Source of the DNA: an uncultured Eubacteriales bacterium
GTDB taxonomy: Bacteria; Bacillota; Clostridia; Oscillospirales; CAG-272
Length of the DNA stretch: 61,490 nucleotides
Reading direction: 5' to 3'
Assembly: GCA_934432725.1 (NCBI GenBank)
Contig: CAKRZE010000016.1
Coordinates: forward strand, 1 to 61,490
Below the pieces are notes generated by a model, which was not told the DNA's origin, did not search any database, and worked only from the letters and a program-made list of their open reading frames with translations. Positions 26,419 to 37,010 of the stretch are shown here, one piece after another (within the stretch, counting starts at the first letter, position 1; each line of letters begins with the position of its first letter). A program made the translations under genes and the position numbers.

Positions 26419-27042
26419 GTCGCTCACCGGCGGTCTGAGCCGCACCTTTCTTCCTATTTGTATATATAGCACAGCAGAGGAGGGCAGAGCGGAAAGCCCC
26501 GAAGCCAAAGCGGACCGAGAGTCCGGAAATGCCGGCATATGCGCGGCTGACCGGCAAAACAGCAGTCACCCGGGCATTCCGTGCAAGCGCTGCCCGACAC
26601 AGACTATATGCATGTTCCTGTACGCCGGACCGAACGTCCGTAAAGCAGCCAAGCCGCACGGAATCCGTGAAGAAAAGCCCCGGGCAGACATGCGGGTCAG
26701 CCCGGCGGCGATCCGCAAAGCCTCTCCGGCGTATCTTTCCGCATAAGCCGGAAGCATGGCGGCGAAGCGAGCCTCATACACCGCCCGATCGGCTCGCACA
26801 CGCCGGACTCCCGGGCACGCCGAAGCGTTGTTCCGCTCTCCGGTCGGGCAAAGCCGTCTGCCGGATGAAAAAGCTCCTGCCCGCGCCCGCGCGGCAAAAT
26901 CATTTTTACTTTTTTTATTATAGCACAGCACAGCGGGCTTTGCAAGCCGGATTTCCCGCTTCGCCCGCCTTCTTTGACCGGTTTTTCCGGAAAACCTGCC
27001 GCCGGACCAAAGATTTGCGCCGATTTTTGTGCAAGATGCACA
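26419..27042. other. Divergent region between tetR-like and glycosidase-like genes
   Basis: AT-rich islands lie near 26455-26475 (TATATATAG, probable TetR promoter) and 26905-26935. I see no gene and no clear TetR operator palindrome. Confidence 0.35.
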
Positions 27043-27071
27043 TTGATTTATCCGACAGGATACGATATCAT
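27043..27071 (+). promoter_or_regulatory. Promoter of the glycosidase-like gene
   Basis: TTGATT (27043-27048), 17-bp spacer, TATCAT (27066-27071), 45 bp before the ATG. Confidence 0.6.
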
Positions 27072-27116
27072 CAAATCAGCTATACGCTAATTCTGAATAT
27101 GAGAGGAATACACACT

Positions 27117-29783
27117 ATGATATCCAACCGAATTCTGAAACCCGAGGAGCTGTCTGCTCTGGAGGGGCAGAAGGTCGATCTCGCACCCTGGGCATATCTC
27201 TGGCGCAGAGACCGCGCCGTACAGGAGCAGCCGGAGGCTTACTTCATCCCGCACCGTCTGAAGAGGCAGGACGAGGTTTACCGGACCGCGCTCGACACGC
27301 TCGGTCCCGAGATGAGAAGCATCTGCTATACGCAGAACGATCTGCTGGAAAGACAGCTTCCGAAGCCGCAGGGCGAGCTTCTGACCGGACTGCTCTGGGT
27401 GGGCGGTCTGACCGATTACCGGGTAGAGCTTGTCTGGCCGGAGCATGCCGACATCCCGAAGCCGGAGGACATTGAGGTCCGCACATACCCCACCGCATGG
27501 GGCTGGTTCGGCTGGACAAACGACCGCAGAATGACCCTTTCCGAGGTATCCGGGGACGGCAGACACTGGAGCTTTGATCCGCCCGCCGGACTCACCATGG
27601 ATTACGCCTACAACCAGCGGGTCCCTGCCGCGACCGAGATGGTTGCCGTGTTCGCAGGGGAGGACTGCCCGGTTCCGGAGCTGCATGTGACAGGCGGCAG
27701 CCTCGGCGTCTGGAAATCCATGACCTTCACCGTGGAATGGGGCTTTGCGCAGGGGCTTCCGCCCTTTACCGGCATGACCGAAACGCATGTCGCGCTCGTC
27801 TCCGCGCCCTCCTTTGACGAGGCGGCGCACAGAGCGACCTATACCTGCCTGTATTCCGAGGTCAGCCGCTTCGGCGATGACTCCAAATTCACCTGCATCA
27901 CCGATGAAAAGGATAAGCTCGGCGCCACCGTCCTTCTGCGGGAGCTTGCGGAGCATCCGGTCTGCGTGCCGGAGGCAGGACTGTTCTTCTGCTCCGCCGA
28001 TCAGACAATGACGGCTGCCGCGTACATCGCACAGCAGAAGGAAGCCGGAGCAGCCTGCGTGCGCGACAGGGTCCGCGTCCATGAGGAGGAAACCGACTGG
28101 GAAAAGCTTCTGCAAAAGGTCCGCCTGTGGCGCTGCCCGGACGGCACCGCTGTCCCGCCCTTCCCGGAAGCGCCCGTTCCGACGGTCGATCTCAGGGTTC
28201 CGGACAAGCGCTGGGAAACCATGTACCGTCTCGCCGTGAATCAGCTGCGCGGACCGCACATGTGGGGCTTTCTGGCGTCCGAGGTCGCACGCTCCGCGCT
28301 TGCCATGGAGCTGACCGGACTGTACCCCGAGGCGGACAAGATTTATGCGTACTTCCTCGCGTCCCCCGGCGTCAAGGCGGACGGAGATTTCACCTACTCC
28401 GAGGGAGCGCTTGAATGGGCAAAGACCATGCGCCACGACATGGGCTATGCGCATGAGGGCACGCATTTTTCCACCGGAAAGCTGCTGTTCTCCATGATGC
28501 ACCGCTATTACATGACCGCGGACCGCAGCTGGCTTGCCGAGCGCCTGCCGAGACTGAAGGCTGCGGCAAACTGGATCGTACGCGAGCTTCGCGCCTATAT
28601 GAAGGATATCCCCGGACGCGAAAAGCTCCATGTATACGGGCTGATGCCCCCCGCCATGTGCGGAGACTATGCGCTTCCCGCCTGCGACCGCCGGTGGTAC
28701 TATTTTGACAACGCCTACGCGCTGATGGGACTGTCCGCCTTCGCGGATGTTCTGGAGCGCACCGGCGATCCGGAGGCGGACTATTTCCGGATGGAATCGC
28801 AGATCTTTGCGCGCGACCTGATGAACGCAGTCCGGCGCGAGGCGCTGTACGCACCGGTCAGACGCAGTGCCGACGGCATGTCGCGCAGCTTCATTCCGCG
28901 CATGGCATATGCGGGCGGTCTGCTTCTGTTCGGAAAGGAAACCAACATTCCGCAGTTTGCGTTCGGCATCAACGATCTGTTTGAGGGCGCGCTGCCCCTG
29001 GGAGAGGCAGGCAGCCTGATGGACGCCCTCGACCGCAGGATGGTGGGCACCGTCAACGCAATGGAGGAAGCCGGCATGGCGGTCTCCGTAGCGGACCTGG
29101 AGCGGCTGGATCACCCGACCGCCGATCAGGAGAGCCGCGAAAAGGAGGAACGGCTGGCGCGGGAATCCGCAAAGCAGAAGCGCTCCGCAAAACCTCCGAA
29201 GGAGGACCTGTGGTTCTGGAACACCTTCTCCAACCTGCCGAAGATCTCGCACAATGCGGACATTTATCTGCGGCAGGACGACATTCCGAACTTCCTCCAC
29301 TTCTTCTTCAATCATGCGATCGTCATGGTCGGCACGAACGGAAAGATGTGGGAGCACGCGCATTCCGATGTGTTCGTGGAGTGCGATAACCCGGATAACG
29401 GCACGGCGGCATGGTTTGTGCAGAACTTCCGCAACATGCTTTTGATGGAGGACAACGGCGCACTCTGGCTGATGAAGGGCACGCCCCGCGCATGGCTGGA
29501 GCAGGGCAAAACGGTCCAGGTCAGCGATGCGCCGACGCTGTACGGTACGCTGAACTATACGGTAACCTCCGATGTCAGGCACGGCAGACTGCACGCCGTG
29601 ATCGATATCCCCTCCCGGACGGCTCCCGAAACCGTAAAGCTCCGCCTCCGCCATCCTGCGGCAAAGAAGATCCGTGCGGTGGAGCTGAACGGAAAGCCGT
29701 ATGACGGAATTGACGCCGACGGCGAGACAATCACGCTGCATCAGCCGACGGGCAGAGTGGAGCTCACCGCGCTCTACCGGTAA
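27117..29783 (+). CDS. Large cytoplasmic six-hairpin-glycosidase-like protein
   Basis: An 888-residue protein without signal peptide or membrane segment. The N-terminal half is beta-rich. The middle to C-terminal part (about residues 370-800) has helical pairs typical of (alpha/alpha)6 barrels (VNQLRGPHMWGFLASEVARS, then LYPEADKIYAYFLAS and WLAERLPRLKAAANWIVREL), as in six-hairpin glycosidases. A beta-domain closes the protein. Catalytic acids cannot be assigned. I recognise no named family. AGAGGA lies 9 nt before the ATG. It probably acts on an intracellular oligosaccharide and may be controlled by the divergent TetR protein. Confidence 0.6.
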   Translation: MISNRILKPEELSALEGQKVDLAPWAYLWRRDRAVQEQPEAYFIPHRLKRQDEVYRTALDTLGPEMRSICYTQNDLLERQLPKPQGELLTGLLWVGGLTDYRVELVWPEHADIPKPEDIEVRTYPTAWGWFGWTNDRRMTLSEVSGDGRHWSFDPPAGLTMDYAYNQRVPAATEMVAVFAGEDCPVPELHVTGGSLGVWKSMTFTVEWGFAQGLPPFTGMTETHVALVSAPSFDEAAHRATYTCLYSEVSRFGDDSKFTCITDEKDKLGATVLLRELAEHPVCVPEAGLFFCSADQTMTAAAYIAQQKEAGAACVRDRVRVHEEETDWEKLLQKVRLWRCPDGTAVPPFPEAPVPTVDLRVPDKRWETMYRLAVNQLRGPHMWGFLASEVARSALAMELTGLYPEADKIYAYFLASPGVKADGDFTYSEGALEWAKTMRHDMGYAHEGTHFSTGKLLFSMMHRYYMTADRSWLAERLPRLKAAANWIVRELRAYMKDIPGREKLHVYGLMPPAMCGDYALPACDRRWYYFDNAYALMGLSAFADVLERTGDPEADYFRMESQIFARDLMNAVRREALYAPVRRSADGMSRSFIPRMAYAGGLLLFGKETNIPQFAFGINDLFEGALPLGEAGSLMDALDRRMVGTVNAMEEAGMAVSVADLERLDHPTADQESREKEERLARESAKQKRSAKPPKEDLWFWNTFSNLPKISHNADIYLRQDDIPNFLHFFFNHAIVMVGTNGKMWEHAHSDVFVECDNPDNGTAAWFVQNFRNMLLMEDNGALWLMKGTPRAWLEQGKTVQVSDAPTLYGTLNYTVTSDVRHGRLHAVIDIPSRTAPETVKLRLRHPAAKKIRAVELNGKPYDGIDADGETITLHQPTGRVELTALYR

Positions 29784-30039
29784 AAGCGGGCGGGGCTTGC
29801 CGCATGCGGCAGCCGAGGGGGAAAAGCCCGTTTTGAGCTTTTTGCCCCCGGCATTGCCCCCGGCGGATGAACGCCGCCGTCTTGCCGCAGAGAAAGCCGA
29901 AAAAACAGGGACACGGGGGACCAAAACGGCAAAAACGGACTCAAAAATGCCGGATACCCGAGGCAAATTCCAAAGCTTAGGCAAAGAAACCTCGGGCTGT
30001 TTCACCGTCGCAGCATCCCGCATATATGCAAAGCCCCTG

Positions 30040-30520
30040 CGGCATGTGATGCTTTCGCATTCCCGTAACCCCTGCGCGGCTGCGCCGCTCTGCGGCATAC
30101 GATATTTGCGTATTCCCGCACCCCCTGCGCCACTGCTCCTCCCTGCGGCATGCGATATTTGCGTATTCATGTAACCCCTGCGCCACTGCACTGCTCTGCG
30201 GCATACGATATTTGCGTATTCCCGTACCCCCCGCGCCACTGTGCCGCCCTGCGGCATGCGATATTTGCGTATTCCCGTCCCCCCCCCCGCGCCACTGTGC
30301 CGCCCTGCGACATGTGATATTTGTGTATTCCCATAACCCCTGCGCCACTGCTCCTCCCTGCGGCATGTGATACTTGTGTATTCCCGTAACCCCTGCGCGG
30401 CTGCGCCGCTCTGCGGCATACGATATTTGCGTATTCCCGTACCCCCCCGCGCCACTGTGCCGCCCTGCGACATGTGATATTTGTGTATTCCCGTAACCCT
30501 TGCGGCATGCGATGCTTCCG
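30040..30520. repeat. Minisatellite, 52-56 bp unit, about nine copies
   Basis: Units start at about 30040, 30092, 30146, 30199, 30251, 30307, 30360, 30413, 30467 and 30502 with GCGGCATGCGATATTTGCGT or GCGACATGTGATATTTGTGT, followed by ATTCCCGTAACCCC and a variable GCGCCACTG block. All three minus frames stay open across it, an effect of the repeats. The remaining gap from 29784 to 30770 shows no gene. Confidence 0.9.
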
Positions 30521-30770
30521 CAGCCGTGCAACATCCCCAAAAGGATGCAGCCATCCCTCAAACCGGCAGCAGCACTGTCGGCGGACCCGGAACAGAACGG
30601 TACACCTTGCTCCGCCCCCGAAAAGCAGGGCTTCCGCAGGGGCAAACGCCCGGCATCCGGGTCCAAAGCCCCGTTTCCCTTTGCCGGACGGTGCAGCGCA
30701 TGCCCGGAAGCCGGCTCCCGGGGTGAAGCATACGCCGGCAAAACAATTTAAGGATCCGGTGGATTGACTG

Positions 30771-32108
30771 ATGAAAAGAATTCTGACACTATTGCTTGCA
30801 GGTATCATGGCGGCATCGCTGTCCGCCTGCAGGCTTACGGGCAGCCTGACAAAGCCGGACGCGACCTCATCCGGAGGCGGTGAAGACACCGGGGATCCGG
30901 AGCAGCCCTTTTCGGAGCGCACAGACGAAACAACCGGCGAAAGCGCGCCCGAAACCGGAGCCGTTCCGGAGGTACAGCCCAACATTACGGGCTTTACCAA
31001 AAACCCTGTGACGGAAAGAGACGGAATCTACTATTATTCCGTGGAATATACCCTCGGCTCAGAGGTCAAAAGAGGCTATATGAGCCAGGAGGGCGTAATC
31101 ACGTCCGAGATTCCGGCAAAAACCTACAAAAAAACCAAAACCACCTCGGAGCTGTATGCCCCGGACGGCTCTGTATCGTTTACCAAAACATACGACAATT
31201 ACTTTGACGGCGTCCTCGGCGAGCACGACGGAACCTATGTCTGGCGCGAAGAGGTCGGAGATATTGACAGCCGTCACGTGTACCTCGGTCTGGTGGACCG
31301 CAGCGGCACATGGCTTCATGACAGCCGGGTGGACGTTCTGGAGCTGACCGGAAGCGAGTTCATGACGCACGTGACCTGCTGGTATCTGGGCGAGGATATG
31401 TTTGCCGTATACGATCTGAGCCATAGAACCGAGAATTATATGATGCTTCTGAACGCCGCAAACGGATTTTATATTTATATCAAAAACATATCCAGCAATC
31501 ACCTTTCCTTCCACAACGGAACCATGATCTGTCAGCAGTGGGAGGGCGGCCAGGCAGGCGGACGTCTGGGCAATATCTACTCTGTGAGCAAAGGCGGCAC
31601 CGCAAAGGAGCTTGCCGCAGAGGGAACGCTGATCGGCGCGAATGAATACGGCTTTCTGACCGACAAGGACGGATTTTCCTTTTATGACAGAGACGGGAAC
31701 CTGAAATGGAGCTTTAACCGCTATGAGCTGGTACACCGCGCCGCCCCCATTCTGTACGGAGAGTATATTTTTGCGAATGTCCTGGGGGCAGACAACAATG
31801 GCTATACGATTGTGCTTGACCGGAACGGAAGCATTGTCCGGGATCCGATCAAATACTGTGCCGACATTCTGGTAAACGGTCACTATACGGCTGTGAAAAC
31901 CGATACGGGCTATGACATCGTTGACCTCGCAACGGGCGCAGTAAACGCATCCATTGCACCGGAGGAGTACTCCGTGCTTTGGGATCTGGGATATCATACC
32001 GGAAGCAATCCGGATTTCGGAAAGCTGTTCATCTTAAAGGTCGGGCATCAATTCCGGTTCTACGACACGGACGGAAAAGAGGTCACGCCCACCGTGCGGG
32101 AGAATTGA
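30771..32108 (+). CDS. Surface lipoprotein with WG-like beta-propeller repeats
   Basis: A 445-residue lipoprotein. The signal peptide ends in lipobox LSAC with Cys20. A Ser/Thr/Glu-rich linker (residues 21-70) is followed by repeated beta units with a D-x-x-G turn (LVDRSGTWL, LTDKDGFSFYDRDGNLKW, VLDRNGSIV, FYDTDGKEV), as in WG-repeat or propeller proteins. It is anchored outside the membrane; ligand unknown. AAGGA lies 17 nt before the ATG with a small ATCC-GGT-GGAT stem between. No operon partner: the downstream gene has its own promoter. Confidence 0.78.
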   Translation: MKRILTLLLAGIMAASLSACRLTGSLTKPDATSSGGGEDTGDPEQPFSERTDETTGESAPETGAVPEVQPNITGFTKNPVTERDGIYYYSVEYTLGSEVKRGYMSQEGVITSEIPAKTYKKTKTTSELYAPDGSVSFTKTYDNYFDGVLGEHDGTYVWREEVGDIDSRHVYLGLVDRSGTWLHDSRVDVLELTGSEFMTHVTCWYLGEDMFAVYDLSHRTENYMMLLNAANGFYIYIKNISSNHLSFHNGTMICQQWEGGQAGGRLGNIYSVSKGGTAKELAAEGTLIGANEYGFLTDKDGFSFYDRDGNLKWSFNRYELVHRAAPILYGEYIFANVLGADNNGYTIVLDRNGSIVRDPIKYCADILVNGHYTAVKTDTGYDIVDLATGAVNASIAPEEYSVLWDLGYHTGSNPDFGKLFILKVGHQFRFYDTDGKEVTPTVREN

Positions 32109-32253
32109 CGGATCGCGGAAGAGGCGGCGCCAAAGCACCGCGGGAAGCTGCCGCCTCCGGCAGCTTCGGCTCCCCCGGCAGCCTCCGGCGCGGCAGACAA
32201 GCCCGAAAAACACAAAATCATCGGTTTTTTGACCGGAAAATGCATTTTTTTGC

Positions 32254-32282
32254 TTGACATGATGCAAAAACAGTGCTATAAT
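32254..32282 (+). promoter_or_regulatory. Promoter of the riboswitch-symporter transcript
   Basis: TTGACA (32254-32259), 17-bp spacer, TATAAT (32277-32282), 30 bp before the first aptamer. Confidence 0.9.
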
Positions 32283-32312
32283 AGCACTCATAAATCAAAA
32301 CAGCCATATGAA

Positions 32313-32487
32313 GTTTTCAGAAAAACAGCCGAAAGGCTTACCGAAGGAGTTATACTTTCAGGTGTCCGCAGGGATAGAGACTGAAAACCGATGGGGCTCT
32401 GGAGAATCCCGAAAGGGTGCCGAAGGTGCAAGGCAGTTCCGCTCAGGCAGGCGGTTTGCTTAATCTCTCAGGCAAAAGGACAGAGTA
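32313..32487 (+). ncRNA. Tandem glycine riboswitch
   Basis: Two glycine aptamers in series. The first is closed by GTTTTCAG/CTGAAAAC (32313-32320 and 32381-32388) and holds CCGAAGGAG and CAGGTGTCCGCAGGGATAGA. The second, closed by GCTCT/CAGAG (32396-32485), holds GTGCCGAAGGTGCAAGG and CTCTCAGGCAAAAGGACAGA, the classic conserved core. The following terminator and symporter gene fit glycine-controlled expression. Confidence 0.93.
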
Positions 32488-32544
32488 CAGACGGAGCAGC
32501 GGTCTGCTTCAGCCGATCACCGAGGGGTGTCTTGTCCTTATTTT

Positions 32545-32575
32545 CAGAGCCGGTTTGCGGCTCTGTTTTTATTTT
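32545..32575 (+). terminator. Riboswitch expression platform terminator
   Basis: CAGAGCCG-GTTTG-CGGCTCTG followed by TTTTTATTTT. Placed between the aptamers and the symporter start, it is the likely switch point; glycine riboswitches usually turn transport and degradation genes on. Confidence 0.88.
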
Positions 32576-32604
32576 CCGGCAGCCCCGGTGAAAGGAATCA
32601 GATT

Positions 32605-34146
<1,542 letters not shown>

Positions 34147-34461
34147 TGCCGGACGGCAGCCCGCTCAAGCAAAGGTCCGAGCGGCGCATTGGCTGCTCCG
34201 GCGGCAGTTGACGCTTTCAAAAGGAACGCGTCCTGTCATTGCCGGAGCCGCAGACAGCCGCAAAACACTTCCCGTAAGCCGTCCCGAAGCACGATCGGGC
34301 GCCGCATGCCGACCAAACCGCCGCACATCCGGCGGAAAACGCCCCTCCGGCTGAGCTTGCCCGCCGCAAGTACGCTTTCGCACCGGGAGAAAACAGAAAA
34401 ACGCCTTGCCGAAAAATACCGCATTGTCCCGTCCCCGATCGCCCCGCTTCGGCATTTTGCA
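34147..34461. other. Gap after the symporter
   Basis: No gene is seen. The sequence is GC-rich and probably part of the 3' untranslated region. Confidence 0.35.
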
Positions 34462-34505
34462 AAAAGCGGCGTGAAAAACTCATTTTGAGATTTTCACGCC
34501 GCTTT
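34462..34505. terminator. Bidirectional terminator
   Basis: AAAGCGGCGTGAAAA pairs with TTTTCACGCCGCTTT around an inner CTCA/TGAG stem. Works for the rightward symporter transcript. Confidence 0.82.
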
Positions 34506-34982
34506 CGTTATTGTAGGCTATCATGCTGCCGCCGGCATCCCGAAAATCAACGCACGGACAAAAGGCGCCGGGCGCACCGGACATGAGGGATCCCGATGGT
34601 CTTGTTTTCCGATCTGCCCGGACCGCAGGCTTTTTAAAGCTCCGTTTCCGCGCACGGAATTTCCCGGGAAAGCGCATTCCGCCCGGCAGCTCCCCGCACG
34701 GGCACAGGGACGGCTTTGCCCCCATCCCGAGGCGACACGGCTGACAAGCCCCGGCACGAAGCCGCGGCAGGGACGAAAGCCCCCCTTTGCCATGCACCCG
34801 TTTCCGCCGACCGCCGCGCCGGGGTCCCCGCACAGCAAAGCCATCGGAACGGATTCACGGCAGACCGTGCGCTCCCGGACGAAAGCAAACCGGTCCGGTC
34901 GTCAGAGAGCAGTCGAAAAGCCCTGCCGGACCGTCCCTGTCCCAAAAAGCAGCGCACTGCCGCGCAAGCCCTCCGCATCCGC
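34506..34982. other. Host sequence left of the integrated element
   Basis: GC-rich, without a recognisable gene. Its right part is read as the last residues of the serine recombinase frame, which I take to be an accident of integration. Confidence 0.4.
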
Positions 34983-36537
34983 AAAAAAAGATCGAAGCAA
35001 GCATTTGAATGATGCTTGCTTCGATCTGGTGACCCACAACATTCGATAAACAAAGAGATTTCCCTTCTTTTGGTCTTGTTGGCTTTTCTATTTTCTCCAA
35101 AAGCTTGTCCGTAACGGTGACCTCTTCATCGCCCGTATTGAAGGTAATCGTAAATTTATCATCATACAGGAAGATTTTATTCACGAATAATTTTATCAGG
35201 GTCTTTCGATACACAATGTTGTTAATATCACCGTCTGCAAGCGCAGTTAGTTTGTCAGCAACTTCTTTTTCTGTCACAATAAAATGACGGGATCTTTCGA
35301 TTTCGATTTGCCGTTCGAGTTCCTTGATGTTCGCAGCGATTTTGCTCAAATCCTCGATAATCATTTCACGAACAACATCATTGGAACACTTGCGCAGAGA
35401 TGTCATTTGATTATCTTTTTCCGCGTATGCTGTTTTCAAAGCCCTCTCCAAACGCTTTAATTCCGAGGTGTCATCCATATTGGCTGAGATTTTTACCACC
35501 TCTTTTGCTATTTTACTGATGTTTTTGGGCGTAAGCAGTGCTTTACATTCTTTCACAACGATATCTTCGATGTAGTCCTTTATCACCATTTTCTTTTTGC
35601 AGGGCTTGCCGCCGCCTGAATTTTTACATTTGTAGTAATTATAAATTATCCCTTTCGTACTGATTTGATTGGAGCTATGTCCTACAAGCATTGATTTACA
35701 ATAGCCGCAGAATAATTTGGTTGTCAGCAAATACTCCGCCTTGGCTCTTGCTCTTGCCGGGGCTTTTTTATTTACTGCCATTTTATCCTGTACTTTTTTA
35801 AACAGGTCATCGTCAATAATGCGAGGCATACCGCCAACGACCTCTACATCCTTGTAGATATAGATGCCCAAATATTTTCTGTTTTTCAGCAGGGTATGTA
35901 ATGATGATTTGTTAAATTGTCCCCCTTGCGCTGTCTTTATGTGTCTTTCATTCAAGCCATCGCAAATATCTTTAATGCTCCAACCGTCTGCATACTTAGT
36001 ATAAATTTCTCTTACAACAGGCGCCTTTTCCTCATCCATCACATATCTGCGGTCAACAATTTTGTATCCCAACGGAGTTGTACCGCCGTTTGACAGACAC
36101 TTTTCCGCATTTATGGTCATTCCGCGAACGACCTTTTGATTCAGTTCCTCGGAGTAGTATTGGTCATAAGCCATTACCATAGTCCTGAACATTCTGCCGG
36201 AGGGCGTGTTTTCAAAATGCTCGGTTGCAGACAAAACATGCACACCGTTGTTCTCTAACAAATCCGCATTGTTTAAGGATTGCCTTACATTCCTGCCGAA
36301 ACGGTTAATCGCATAAACAATAACCGTGTCGAAATGTCCTTTTTTGCTGTCTTTAAGCATTTTTTGAAATTGATATCTATCGTCATTCTTACCTGTTTGC
36401 GCGCGGTCAATATATTCCTCAATAACGGAGTACCCATTATCCTTTGCATACTTGTGGCATACCTTTAACTGTCCTTCTATACTTTGCTCTGTCTGTTTGC
36501 TGTCACTGTATCGTGCGTATATAACTGCTAAACTCAT
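34855..36537 (-). CDS. Large serine recombinase (integrase), C-terminus formed by host DNA
   Basis: A 560-residue large serine recombinase. The N-terminal catalytic domain has YARYSDSKQTEQSIEGQ with Ser11; the recombinase domain follows (PLGYKIVDRRYVMDEE, GGQFNKSSLHTLLKNRKYLG); then a zinc ribbon (CGYCKSML ... CKNSGGGKPC) and a coiled coil (about 365-420). AGAGGT precedes the ATG. After VVGH (about residue 503) the frame crosses the 9-bp attachment core into host sequence and through the tRNA terminator, so the last 57 residues are not native. In the excised circle the frame would end 24 residues later. Probably the integrase of the element; last gene of a resolvase-phosphatase-recombinase operon. 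Confidence 0.9.
   Translation of the reverse strand: MSLAVIYARYSDSKQTEQSIEGQLKVCHKYAKDNGYSVIEEYIDRAQTGKNDDRYQFQKMLKDSKKGHFDTVIVYAINRFGRNVRQSLNNADLLENNGVHVLSATEHFENTPSGRMFRTMVMAYDQYYSEELNQKVVRGMTINAEKCLSNGGTTPLGYKIVDRRYVMDEEKAPVVREIYTKYADGWSIKDICDGLNERHIKTAQGGQFNKSSLHTLLKNRKYLGIYIYKDVEVVGGMPRIIDDDLFKKVQDKMAVNKKAPARARAKAEYLLTTKLFCGYCKSMLVGHSSNQISTKGIIYNYYKCKNSGGGKPCKKKMVIKDYIEDIVVKECKALLTPKNISKIAKEVVKISANMDDTSELKRLERALKTAYAEKDNQMTSLRKCSNDVVREMIIEDLSKIAANIKELERQIEIERSRHFIVTEKEVADKLTALADGDINNIVYRKTLIKLFVNKIFLYDDKFTITFNTGDEEVTVTDKLLEKIEKPTRPKEGKSLCLSNVVGHQIEASIIQMLASIFFCGCGGLARQCAAFWDRDGPAGLFDCSLTTGPVCFRPGAHGLP
34983..35026 (-). terminator. Terminator of the tRNA-Met/tRNA-Glu transcript, separated from it by the element
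   Basis: On the minus strand GATCGAAGCAAGCA (35026-35013) pairs with TGCTTGCTTCGATC (35003-34990), followed by seven T. It directly follows the 9-bp copy of the tRNA-Glu 3' end; without the element it would lie directly behind the tRNA. Confidence 0.85.
35027..35035. other. Attachment site copy, left end
   Basis: TGGTGACCC, identical to the tRNA-Glu 3' end at 47020-47028. The sequence to its left is host DNA (the tRNA terminator); to its right the recombinase gene. Confidence 0.75.
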
Positions 36538-36551
36538 AATTTTACCTCTTT

Positions 36552-37007
36552 TTATTGTTCCTTTGTTGCAGTAAGTGCTTTTCTTACCTTGTTGAATATC
36601 AATTGGTTCGGATAGTCTCTGTAGTCGGCAAATACCGAAATACCTTCATGATAGTAATGCTCCAAAATTGCGGCAGCGCAGGCGGCGCTCCGCGACTGCC
36701 CGTATTCGCATTGGCAGATGATATCCAGACCGTCATCGTGCGCCTGACGGATAAACTCCGCAAGACTTTCGGCTTCGGGAAAATATGTATCAAATGTCAA
36801 TCCGTAATCTTCAAGGATGTCGATATCAATGTCGTGAACGGCTGCGGCAAAAAGCCGTTCGGGCTTTCCTTTGTAATCCACGGGCTTTGAAATTTCACCC
36901 GTCCGTATGTTCGGCGGGTCATAAAAACTGATTACTGCCGTATTTTTCGGAAAATCATTTTTCAGCAGTTCTTCGACCGCTTTTCTTGCATAAATGCTGA
37001 CCTTCAT
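36552..37007 (-). CDS. Dual-specificity/tyrosine phosphatase-like protein
   Basis: A 151-residue protein with the cysteine phosphatase loop C-x5-R (CEYGQSR, Cys100 to Arg106) and an upstream VHDIDIDILEDYG that supplies a possible general acid Asp. This is the fold of small dual-specificity phosphatases often seen on Clostridia mobile elements. The substrate is unknown; nucleotides or phosphoproteins are possible. It starts 4 bp after the resolvase stop (GGGTGAACCATG) and ends 15 bp before the recombinase start, so the three are one operon. Confidence 0.78.
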   Translation of the reverse strand: MKVSIYARKAVEELLKNDFPKNTAVISFYDPPNIRTGEISKPVDYKGKPERLFAAAVHDIDIDILEDYGLTFDTYFPEAESLAEFIRQAHDDGLDIICQCEYGQSRSAACAAAILEHYYHEGISVFADYRDYPNQLIFNKVRKALTATKEQ

Positions 37008-37010
37008 GGT

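Noticed and set aside
30040..30520. CRISPR array
   Set aside because: The repeating unit fills the whole period; there are no unique spacers between identical repeats, and no cas genes are nearby.
27087..30554. 1155-codon open frame on the minus strand
   Set aside because: It covers the glycosidase-like gene in antisense and the tandem repeats; its repeated peptide comes only from the minisatellite.
34855..35026. C-terminal 57 residues of the serine recombinase as a native domain
   Set aside because: The sequence is host DNA beyond the attachment core and includes the tRNA terminator; it is in frame only because of the integration.
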